Source: an uncultured Selenomonadales bacterium (GTDB lineage Bacteria; Bacillota; Negativicutes; Selenomonadales; Selenomonadaceae). From it: a stretch of 64,000 nucleotides of DNA. The position numbers and the translations under genes were made by a program. The stretch lies in the NCBI GenBank assembly GCA_937901445.1, contig CALDHY010000048.1, positions 32,335-96,334 of the forward strand, written 5' to 3'. The notes below the pieces were generated by a model. That model saw nothing but the letters and a program-made list of their open reading frames with translations, was not told the DNA's origin and made no database searches. Positions 44,554 to 51,540 of this stretch are shown piece after piece (within the stretch, counting starts at the first letter, position 1; each line of letters begins with the position of its first letter).

Positions 44554-45212
44554 TTATCCCACAATTCTTCAGCCTCCGAGCGGCGAATGTACAGCGGCTC
44601 CATATTCATTACGTTTGAAATTTCGCCCGCGTCAAGTAAATCTTTGCCGCAAAGTGCCACGTTGACTGCGCGCGGCATTCTGCAATTAGGCGGCGCAATT
44701 TTTACATTCGGCGGCAAATCGATTTTAATTTTATTTAAAACTTCACCGCACAAAAAAATTTCGGCGTCAAGTTCGCCCGCGCCTTTAACAATTTCATCAA
44801 TATTTTTAACTTCAATTTCAGACAGCGGCTGACGATTTTTAAATTTTTGAAAGTACGCACGGTTTTTTTGCGCGTCAAGCATTGGAATAACTACAGAATT
44901 ATTTGTCGGGAAGTGGTAAGAAATTGCCTGCAAAGTTGGAACGCCGATAATTTTTGTTTGCCAAGCGTAGGATAAAGCTTTTGCGGTTGCAAGCCCAATC
45001 CTCAAGCCGGTAAACGAGCCGGGACCAATGCTGACTGCTACGGCGTCAACTGTTTCAACGTTTGCAATTTTTAAAGCTTGTTCGATTTGCGGCAGGAGAG
45101 TTTCTGAATGTGTAAGTTTTGCTTCCTGCGAAATTTCGGCAAGAATTTTTTCTTCAGATATAACGGCGACGCTTGCTACACGGGTTGCCGCCTCAATTCC
45201 CAAAATTATCAA
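44541..45212 (-). CDS. tsaB: tRNA t6A biosynthesis protein TsaB
   Basis: About 223 residues. ILGIEAATRVASVAV, SETLLPQIEQAL, VDAVAVSIGPGSFTGLRIGLATAKALSYA are the TsaB markers (non-catalytic paralogue of TsaD). TTG 45212 is chosen because AGGGGTGG lies just upstream; the longer frame from 45233 overlaps tsaE with no site. Confidence 0.94.
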   Translation of the reverse strand: MIILGIEAATRVASVAVISEEKILAEISQEAKLTHSETLLPQIEQALKIANVETVDAVAVSIGPGSFTGLRIGLATAKALSYAWQTKIIGVPTLQAISYHFPTNNSVVIPMLDAQKNRAYFQKFKNRQPLSEIEVKNIDEIVKGAGELDAEIFLCGEVLNKIKIDLPPNVKIAPPNCRMPRAVNVALCGKDLLDAGEISNVMNMEPLYIRRSEAEELWDKWQK

Positions 45213-45222
45213 ACTTCCACCC

Positions 45223-45717
45223 CTAATCATCACTTGTCACAAAATCTTCAAGCTCTTTGATAAATTCAACGTGTTCATCGCCGACGCAAGAAAAAGTTAT
45301 TCGGCGCATATTGCGCGTTTCTTTGATACGCTCAATTTCAATTCGTACGTAGTCATCAGGCAGGGCGTCGGGGAATTTTTCGCCCCATTCAATAAAGACA
45401 ATTCCTTCAGGAAAATCTGTGTACTCATAAAATCCAATTTCTTCAAGATCAGCTTCATTTTGCAACCTGTACAAGTCGAAATGCACTATTGGGCAAAAAC
45501 CTTCGTAAATGTTCATAAGATTGAAAGTCGGGCTTGTAACTTCGCCCTGCACGCCCAAAGTCCGCGCCATACTTTGTACAAATAAAGTTTTACCTGCGCC
45601 GAGACTTCCTTCAAGACAAACTATCGTACCCTCTCGGATTCTCTGTGCTACTTTTTCCGCTAATTTTACCGTCCCGTAAGGGGACTGCGTTATGTGCGTA
45701 AACAAAAAAATATTCAC
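45223..45717 (-). CDS. tsaE: tRNA t6A biosynthesis ATPase TsaE
   Basis: 164 residues. Walker A is CLEGSLGAGKTLFVQ, followed by VTSPTFNLMNIYEG and HFDLYRL, with FIEWGEKFPDALPDD. It is the P-loop partner of TsaB-TsaD and heads the operon tsaE-tsaB-rimI-rimI-tsaD-queF. Confidence 0.94.
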   Translation of the reverse strand: MNIFLFTHITQSPYGTVKLAEKVAQRIREGTIVCLEGSLGAGKTLFVQSMARTLGVQGEVTSPTFNLMNIYEGFCPIVHFDLYRLQNEADLEEIGFYEYTDFPEGIVFIEWGEKFPDALPDDYVRIEIERIKETRNMRRITFSCVGDEHVEFIKELEDFVTSDD

Positions 45718-45922
45718 TCCTTAGAAAATAAAAAAATTTATTGCCACATATTTTAAACAAAAAAAGCCTTCCTGTAAAGAAAAGCGCAGGGATTTTAACT
45801 TTGTCTTTCAATTCGGTAAATTTCCCTTGCAAAATTTTTTTCGACGTGTTAATATTTTGTCGTGATTTAAAAAAAAAACAGTATATCAATGAGCGTATCT
45901 AAAAAAAATGTCACGGGCGCAG

Positions 45923-45962
45923 AAAAAATCCCCAAGACCTCTGGGAAAGGTTACTTGGGGAT
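45923..45962 (-). terminator. Terminator of peptide locus A
   Basis: Perfect 9-bp stem atccccaag / cttggggat (45928-45936 with 45954-45962) plus an inner acct/aggt, followed on the minus strand by six T residues. A second small hairpin gcgc-ttataag-gcgc (45965-45979) lies between it and the peptide stop. Confidence 0.85.
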
Positions 45963-45990
45963 TGCGCTTATAAGGCGCGACGTGTGCTCG

Positions 45991-46101
45991 TTACCGCAAC
46001 TTCTTCAGAAGCTTGTCGAGCCACTTGCGGACGTATGGAGTAATTAAGTTGACAAATACGCCCGCTCCGACAGTTTTTAATAATTCTAAAAGTGTATCCA
46101 C
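45991..46101 (-). CDS. Peptide locus A: 36-residue hydrophobic/amphipathic peptide, type I toxin-like
   Basis: GTG start at 46101 behind AGGAGG (46110-46115) with 8 nt spacing. The product has a hydrophobic middle (TVGAGVFVNLITPYV) and a basic amphipathic end (RKWLDKLLKKLR), resembling Fst/Ldr-type toxins in size and design. A 9-nt element near the RNA 5' end (plus strand 46135-46143, gcggtaacg) is exactly complementary to the sequence spanning the stop codon (45989-45997). A weak promoter (TAAAAT on the minus strand, 46150-46155) would start the RNA at about 46143. It lies between tsaE and miaB. That it is a toxin is inference. Confidence 0.7.
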   Translation of the reverse strand: MDTLLELLKTVGAGVFVNLITPYVRKWLDKLLKKLR

Positions 46102-46192
46102 CGTTAACACCTCCTCTCTGTCACCAGATTGGAAGCGGTAACGGTGTTTATTTTATTGCATTTAATATTTTATTTTAAGAAAAAATTTCAGA

Positions 46193-46221
46193 TTGAATAT
46201 TTATAACTTCAATGTTAAAAT
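46193..46221 (+). promoter_or_regulatory. Promoter of miaB, probably giving a leaderless mRNA
   Basis: TTGAAT at 46193-46198 and TAAAAT at 46216-46221 with 17 bp spacing. Transcription would start about 7 nt later, at 46228-46229, which is the A of the miaB ATG. Confidence 0.6.
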
Positions 46222-46228
46222 AGCGGTT

Positions 46229-47530
46229 ATGAAGAATTTAAAAATTATAACATACGGCTGCCAAATGAACGTTGCCGAATCGGAGCGAATGGCAGGACAA
46301 TTACAGAAAATCGGCTACACTTTAACAGAGGACTTTGAAACGGCAGATTTAATTCTGTTCAATACTTGTTGCGTGCGTGCAACGGCTGAAGATAAAATCT
46401 ATGGAAAAATCGGCGAAATAAAAAAGTACAAGCGGCTTAATCCCGCGTTGATAATCGGCGTGGTCGGTTGCCTTGCACAGAAGGACGGCGAAAATTTAAT
46501 CAAACACGCGCCGCACGTAGATTTTATTTTGGGTACGGGCAGGCGCGGCGAACTTGCAAAGGTTGTACAAGATTTTGAATCGAAACGCCGCCAATTTGTC
46601 GATACTTCAAATGTCAGCGGCTTAATCGACGATGAAAATATTTTGCCAATTCGCGCAGGTTCAGTTTCAGCGTTTGTGCCTATTATGTACGGTTGCAACA
46701 ATTTCTGTACCTATTGCATTGTGCCGCACGTGCGCGGGCGCGAGCGTTCAAGAATTCCCGCCGAAATTATTTCTGAAGTTACTGAAACCGTAAACGCGGG
46801 CTTTAAGGAAATTACCTTGTTGGGGCAAAATGTCAATTCCTACAACGGCGGCAAAACTTTTCCCGAACTCCTGCGCGACGTTGATAAAATTGACGGCTTG
46901 CAACGGCTTAGATTTATGACAAGCCACCCTAAAGATTTATCAGACGATTTAATTTCGGCAATGGCGCACGGTAAAAATATCTGTGAACATATTCATTTGC
47001 CGGTACAATACGGCAGCAATAAAATTTTACAGAAAATGAATCGCGTTTACACTGTTGAAAGTTATCTTGAACTTGTCAAAAAAATCCGCGCCGCAATTCC
47101 AAATATCAGCTTGACGACAGATTTAATTGTTGGTTTTCCGGGCGAAACTGATGAAGATTTTCAAGCTACTTTGAAATTTCTGCAGGAAGTTCAATTTGAT
47201 ATGGCGTTTACTTTCATTTATTCAAAACGCACAGGGACGCCCGCCGCAACTTTTGAAAATCAAGTCGAAGAAAATTTAAAACACGCCCGCCTTGATGAAT
47301 TAATGAAACTTCAAAATAAAATCAGCCTTGAAAAAAATCTTAAACTTGACGGCGCAACCGTTGAAGTTTTGGTTGAAGGCGCAAGCAAAACTGACAAAAA
47401 TATTTTTACGGGACGAACGCGCCAAAATAAATTGGTACTCTTCCCGCACGAATCAGAAAACGTCGGCGATATTGTCAACGTGAAAATTAATCAAGTTCAA
47501 ACGTGGCTTTTTAAAGGGCAGATTGTTTAA
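46229..47530 (+). CDS. miaB: tRNA-2-methylthio-N6-dimethylallyladenosine synthase MiaB
   Basis: About 433 residues. N-terminal cluster cysteines in YGCQMNVAESE, NTCCVRATAEDKIYG and VVGCLAQK; the radical SAM motif is CNNFCTYCIVPHVRGRERSR; a TRAM domain ends the protein. It thiomethylates i6A37 of tRNA. ATG 46229 matches family starts (MKNLKIITYGCQMN), yet no ribosome binding site precedes it. A frame open to 46193 would add an unlikely N-terminus. Confidence 0.95.
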   Translation: MKNLKIITYGCQMNVAESERMAGQLQKIGYTLTEDFETADLILFNTCCVRATAEDKIYGKIGEIKKYKRLNPALIIGVVGCLAQKDGENLIKHAPHVDFILGTGRRGELAKVVQDFESKRRQFVDTSNVSGLIDDENILPIRAGSVSAFVPIMYGCNNFCTYCIVPHVRGRERSRIPAEIISEVTETVNAGFKEITLLGQNVNSYNGGKTFPELLRDVDKIDGLQRLRFMTSHPKDLSDDLISAMAHGKNICEHIHLPVQYGSNKILQKMNRVYTVESYLELVKKIRAAIPNISLTTDLIVGFPGETDEDFQATLKFLQEVQFDMAFTFIYSKRTGTPAATFENQVEENLKHARLDELMKLQNKISLEKNLKLDGATVEVLVEGASKTDKNIFTGRTRQNKLVLFPHESENVGDIVNVKINQVQTWLFKGQIV

Positions 47531-47560
47531 AATCCCCAGTCCCCGGAAAGGAGGGCGGCA

Positions 47561-48514
47561 ATGCTGGAAATTTATAAATCGCAAGAATCCGGACATTTGG
47601 AAATGTTGACGCTGAAAACTTTGGAAAAAGGCGCGTGGATAAACATAATAGACCCTACGCCTTACGAACTAAAAGAAGTCAGCGCAGTTACAAACGTGGA
47701 GCCGGATTTTCTGCGCTCCGCACTTGACGACGAGGAACGCTCTCATATTGACGTTGAAGATGAATCGATAATGATTTTGACAAACGTCCCCGTTGTTTAC
47801 GATGAAGAAAGTTATGATACTTTGCCGCTCTCAATTATCCTGACGAAAAATTATATAATCACGGTTTGCCTTGAAGAAACGCCGGTAATTTCCAGCTTCA
47901 ATGAACGTACCGCGCGGCTTTTTCATACGTACAAAAAAACTCAATTCTTGTTTGAAATTTTGTATCGCTCGGCAACTTTTTACCTGCGTTACCTGCGCCA
48001 AATTAATAAAATTTCTGAAGAAATTGAAGACCAACTGCGCGTCTCAATGCACAACAACGATATTTTGCGGCTAATGGAATTGCGCAAAGGTTTAACGTAC
48101 TTTAACGCGGCGTTGCGTTCAAATGACGCCGTATTTGACAAAATTTTGAGACTAAGAAACAACCGCACGCTTGAAGGCGTTTTGGATATTTATGAGGAAG
48201 ATGAAGACTTACTCGAAGATGTCATTATTGAAAACAAACAGGCGCGGGAAATGGTTGAAATGTACAGCCAAATTCTTTCGCAAATGGCAGATATTTTTTC
48301 GTCGATAATTTCAAACAATCAAAATATGGTTATGAAATTTTTGGCGGCAATTACGATTATAATTGCTGTACCGACGGTTATTGCAAGTTTTTTCGGTATG
48401 AATGTACCTGTACCAATGGAGGGCAATGCTTACGGCTTTTTGATAGTTATGATAATTGCGCTGGTTGCGTCATTCATTGCGGCTTACATTTTTTATAAAA
48501 ACCGAATGTTTTAA
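47561..48514 (+). CDS. corA: CorA-family magnesium transporter
   Basis: 317 residues. A large cytoplasmic N-domain is followed by two C-terminal membrane helices: the first ends with the GMN motif in ASFFGMNVPVPMEG, the second is YGFLIVMIIALVASFIAAYIF. It conducts Mg2+ (or Co2+/Ni2+). AAAGGAGGG stands upstream. A terminator follows. Confidence 0.94.
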   Translation: MLEIYKSQESGHLEMLTLKTLEKGAWINIIDPTPYELKEVSAVTNVEPDFLRSALDDEERSHIDVEDESIMILTNVPVVYDEESYDTLPLSIILTKNYIITVCLEETPVISSFNERTARLFHTYKKTQFLFEILYRSATFYLRYLRQINKISEEIEDQLRVSMHNNDILRLMELRKGLTYFNAALRSNDAVFDKILRLRNNRTLEGVLDIYEEDEDLLEDVIIENKQAREMVEMYSQILSQMADIFSSIISNNQNMVMKFLAAITIIIAVPTVIASFFGMNVPVPMEGNAYGFLIVMIIALVASFIAAYIFYKNRMF

Positions 48515-48525
48515 ATCCAAAAAAG

Positions 48526-48550
48526 CCCGCCGAGTTTTCGACGGGTTTTT
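48526..48550. terminator. Terminator between corA and larC
   Basis: cccg-c-cga / tcg-a-cggg hairpin with a gttt loop, T5 on the plus side and A-run on the other; usable by both convergent genes. Confidence 0.75.
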
Positions 48551-48567
48551 AGTTTACAAAAAAAATT

Positions 48568-49803
48568 TTAACTCAAGCGCGCCTGTTGTTTTGTTAAAGC
48601 TTCCTGCCAAATAATTTTGAAGGGCACATTATTTTTTTCGGCAAGGCGGCGGCAGTCTTCATATTCCGGCATTATTGAAACAATTTTTCCGCCGTACGCT
48701 GAAACTTTGCATTGAACTTCGCCGTAACTTGTTTCAACTTTTGCCATTTTGCGCGTTGCCTCAATTCTTTTTTCAACGGCAATAATCCTGATACCGAGCG
48801 TTGTTGTTTCTTCAAAAATTATTTTCGCGCAGTTTTCAAGGTGTTCAGTGTCAACCAACACTGTAAGCATTTGAGCGGGACGATTTTTTTTCATATAAAT
48901 ATTTTGCGTCCAAACGTCAAGCGCGCCCGCGTCAAAAAGTTTATCGTACAAGTAGCCGTAAATTTGCGGGTTCATATCGTCAATGTTTGTTTCAAGTTTG
49001 ACAAGGCGGCGTTCAATACGCCCGCTGCATTCGCCAAAATAAATCCTCAAAACATTTGGTATTGGTAAATCTAAAGTTCCCGCGCCGTAACCAATTTTTT
49101 CTGAAGTAAAATCTTCAGGTAAATCTGCGCTGAAAGTTGCAAGCGCGTTAATAATCGCCGCGCCGGTCGGTGTAGTCAATTCTTTTTCCGCGCCGTAGCT
49201 GTAAGTTTTAAATCCTTGCAAAAGTTCAGCCGTCGCCGGAGCCGGTACAGGCATTAAACCGTGCGCGCATTTTACAAAGCCGCTGCCGGTGTTGACGCGC
49301 CCTACAAAAATTTTCTCAACTTCCAAATAGTCAACGCAAATTGCACAGCCTACAATGTCAACTATTGAATCAATCGCCCCTACTTCATGGAAATTGACTT
49401 CATCAGCGGGCTTTTCGTGAACTTTGCCTTCAGCCTGCGCAATAACCGAAAAAATTGCAAGCGATTTATTTTTGACAGCCGCGCTTAAATTTGAGCTGTC
49501 GATAATTTTTCTGATGTCAGCCATAGTGCGGTGTTCGTGGTGGTGTAAAAGACGCGGCAACCGGCGAATATTCGTAGTTTCAATTTTTTCCGGCTCAAAT
49601 TCTTTCAAAAGTTTCACGTCAACATAAGCCGCGCCAATTCCATTTTTGCTAACGTCAGAAATTTCCAGCTGATATTCTTTGGCAAGGTTTAACTTTTCCA
49701 ATTCTTGACGCAAATATTTTTCAGGCACGCCCAACTGTAGGCACGCGCCCAAAAACATATTGCCGCTAATTCCGCTCGCGCAGTCCAAATATAAAGCCTT
49801 CAT
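48568..49803 (-). CDS. larC: Nickel insertion protein LarC
   Basis: About 411 residues. ALYLDCASGISGNMFLGACL at the start, the histidine-rich linker RLLHHHEHRTMADI, NFHEVGAIDSIVDIVG, and TPTGAAIINAL are LarC hallmarks. LarC adds nickel to the pyridinium pincer cofactor of lactate racemase and relatives. larA, larB and larE are not in the window. ATG 49803 has GGGAG upstream. A 64 nt gap separates it from cysK, which is upstream on the same strand. Confidence 0.92.
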   Translation of the reverse strand: MKALYLDCASGISGNMFLGACLQLGVPEKYLRQELEKLNLAKEYQLEISDVSKNGIGAAYVDVKLLKEFEPEKIETTNIRRLPRLLHHHEHRTMADIRKIIDSSNLSAAVKNKSLAIFSVIAQAEGKVHEKPADEVNFHEVGAIDSIVDIVGCAICVDYLEVEKIFVGRVNTGSGFVKCAHGLMPVPAPATAELLQGFKTYSYGAEKELTTPTGAAIINALATFSADLPEDFTSEKIGYGAGTLDLPIPNVLRIYFGECSGRIERRLVKLETNIDDMNPQIYGYLYDKLFDAGALDVWTQNIYMKKNRPAQMLTVLVDTEHLENCAKIIFEETTTLGIRIIAVEKRIEATRKMAKVETSYGEVQCKVSAYGGKIVSIMPEYEDCRRLAEKNNVPFKIIWQEALTKQQARLS

Positions 49804-49877
49804 AAAGTTCACTCCCAAAAAAAATTGACGCGCAGTAAATCTGCACGCCCTTAATATATCTGAAAAAAAATTTTTAA

Positions 49878-50813
49878 TCAAGCGTCTTTGAATAAATCTG
49901 TTGAAAGGTAACGATCGCCCGTATCCGGCAAAAGTACGACGATATTTTTATTTTTGAAATCTGCGCGAGAGGCAATTTGTACAGCCGCCGCCAACGCCGC
50001 GCCGCTTGAAATACCAATTAAAACGCCTTCAGCGCGTGAAAATTCTTTGCCAAATTTAAAGGCGTCTTCATTTGCAACAGCTATAACTTCGTCATAAATT
50101 TTTGTGTCGAGAGTATCGGGAACAAAGCCCGCGCCAATACCTTGAATTTTATGTGCGCCCGCTTTGCCTTGAGAAAGTACCGGCGAAGTTGCAGGTTCAA
50201 CGGCAAAAACTTTTACTGCAGGATTTTTTTCTTTCAAAAATTTTCCGACGCCGCTAAGTGTGCCGCCCGTACCGACGCCCGCAACAAATGCATCGACTTT
50301 GCCCGCTGTATCTTCCCAAATTTCCGGACCGGTTGTAAGATAATGAATTTTGGGATTTTCGGGATTTGTGAATTGACTTGGAATAAAAGCATTGGGAATT
50401 TCTTTAGCCAATTCTTCAGCTTTAGCTATTGCGCCCTTCATACCTTTTGCGCCTTCAGTCAAAACAATTTCCGCGCCGTAAGCCTTTAATAAATTTCTGC
50501 GTTCAACGCTCATGGTTTCAGGCATCGTTAAAATTGCGCGATAACCTTTAGCCGCCGCCACGCTTGCAAGTCCAATACCCGTGTTGCCGCTTGTAGGTTC
50601 AATAATGACTGAATCAGATTTTAAAACGCCGTCTTTTTCGGCTTTTTCAATCATAGCCTTAGCAATTCTGTCTTTGACGCTGCCGGCAGGGTTGAAGTAT
50701 TCAAGTTTGACTAAAATTTTTGCGGCGGCGTTTATTTTCTTTGAAAAATTTTTCGCCTCAAGAATTGGCGTACCTCCAATTAATTCCGTTACACTTTGAT
50801 AAATTTTTGACAT
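49878..50813 (-). CDS. cysK: Cysteine synthase (O-acetylserine sulfhydrylase)
   Basis: About 311 residues. The PLP lysine is in NPAGSVKDRIAKAM, EPTSGNTGIGLA binds the substrate carboxylate, GVGTGGTLSGVGKFLKE holds the phosphate, and GISSGAALAA follows. Uses the product of cysE (3406). ATG 50813 has AAGGAAG upstream. A YezD-like gene and a leader with an intrinsic terminator precede it on the same strand. Confidence 0.96.
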   Translation of the reverse strand: MSKIYQSVTELIGGTPILEAKNFSKKINAAAKILVKLEYFNPAGSVKDRIAKAMIEKAEKDGVLKSDSVIIEPTSGNTGIGLASVAAAKGYRAILTMPETMSVERRNLLKAYGAEIVLTEGAKGMKGAIAKAEELAKEIPNAFIPSQFTNPENPKIHYLTTGPEIWEDTAGKVDAFVAGVGTGGTLSGVGKFLKEKNPAVKVFAVEPATSPVLSQGKAGAHKIQGIGAGFVPDTLDTKIYDEVIAVANEDAFKFGKEFSRAEGVLIGISSGAALAAAVQIASRADFKNKNIVVLLPDTGDRYLSTDLFKDA

Positions 50814-50943
50814 TGTAAAACTTCCTTTCAACATTTTATTTGAATAAAAACAATTTGTAAATTCAGCCCGCCATCGATTTTCACCGGGCGTAAAACTTTA
50901 GATAACCCGTTGGACGCGGTATGAAACTTTGAACTATTTTTGA

Positions 50944-51020
50944 TTAAACGCGAAAAATCCTGACGGGCGAAAGATTTTCTTTGGTACTTTATTTTTTGGA
51001 TTTGGAAAAAAGAAAGTATA
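50944..51020. repeat. Interspersed palindromic repeat, family 3, copy c (inverted)
   Basis: Read on the minus strand: tatactttcttt..., taaagtaccaaagaaaa, tctttcgcccgtcagg and a T-run. Its second half matches copy b at 20,485-20,520 almost base for base. It begins right at the stop codon of the YezD-like gene and lies inside the yezD-cysK gap. Confidence 0.75.
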
Positions 51021-51021
51021 T

Positions 51022-51357
51022 TTAAATTCCTTCGCCGTCCAAGCCGGTAAATCTTTGCTGAACAGTGCGTTCAATTTGGGTAACGCGGCACTTTTGCAAT
51101 TTGATAACCAATCGCCCGTACAAAAGTTTTGAAAACTCAAGGCGAATTTGTTTTTCGACGCTTGAAATTAAATCTTGACTCCACGCAGAAAATTTTTCTT
51201 CCCAATCCGAAATACGCCGCCTGGAATTAATTTCAACCTGCATCAAATAGCCGTCCTGCGCGACAAAAATAATTTCGCCGCTGTGAATTTTCTGCATTTC
51301 GGCAAGCGCAAAATTCAAAACTTCGTCGGGGATTGAACTTTGACTAATTTTTTTTAT
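51022..51357 (-). CDS. YezD/DUF2292-like small protein with duplicated motif; possible ATA start
   Basis: The core has two similar strands-and-loop units: SGEIIFVAQDGYLMQVEINSR and YGRLVIKLQKCRVTQIERTV, like a duplicated YezD (DUF2292) motif. YezD-type genes are known near sulfur metabolism genes, which fits cysK downstream. The first standard start is TTG 51318 with no ribosome site. GGGGG at 51365-51369 stands 7 nt before an ATA codon at 51357, giving an N-terminus KKISQSSIPDEVL; I infer that start with caution. Function unknown. Confidence 0.6.
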   Translation of the reverse strand: MKKISQSSIPDEVLNFALAEMQKIHSGEIIFVAQDGYLMQVEINSRRRISDWEEKFSAWSQDLISSVEKQIRLEFSKLLYGRLVIKLQKCRVTQIERTVQQRFTGLDGEGI

Positions 51358-51383
51358 GGTAATTCCCCCTTAACGCAAAAAAA

Positions 51384-51410
51384 CTCGCAAGACTTTTCAA
51401 AGTCTCCGAG
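51384..51410 (-). promoter_or_regulatory. Intrinsic terminator hairpin in the yezD-cysK leader (attenuator candidate)
   Basis: ctcg-gactt / aagtc-cgag stem followed on the minus strand by seven T residues (51377-51383). It lies between the promoter at 51451-51479 and the first gene, so transcription must pass it. That implies conditional readthrough or simple damping. No known riboswitch pattern was recognised in the roughly 85 nt leader. Confidence 0.65.
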
Positions 51411-51450
51411 CTTCCGATTGTCGAATCACTCAAAAAATTTAACCTTGCGA

Positions 51451-51479
51451 ATTATAACAGAAAAAAATTTTTATTGCAA
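51451..51479 (-). promoter_or_regulatory. Consensus promoter of the yezD-cysK operon
   Basis: On the minus strand TTGCAA (51474-51479), 17 bp, then TATAAT (51451-51456). The divergent kinase gene has its own TATAAT at 51504-51509 on the plus strand with TTTGCT 17 bp upstream. Confidence 0.8.
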
Positions 51480-51540
51480 GTTTGCTAAATTATGTGATTG
51501 ATTTATAATTAACATAATAAATTTCAAAGGTGAAAGATAT

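Noticed and set aside
45827-45855. Plus-strand promoter (TTGCAA-17-TAATAT) as source of an antisense RNA to peptide locus A
   Set aside because: The spacing is good but the region is very AT-rich, and there is no clear plus-strand terminator after it. Kept as a possibility, not called as a feature.
51384-51479. SAM (S-box) or T-box riboswitch before yezD-cysK
   Set aside because: The leader is only about 85 nt and lacks the multi-stem core and conserved boxes of either; only a terminator hairpin is supported.
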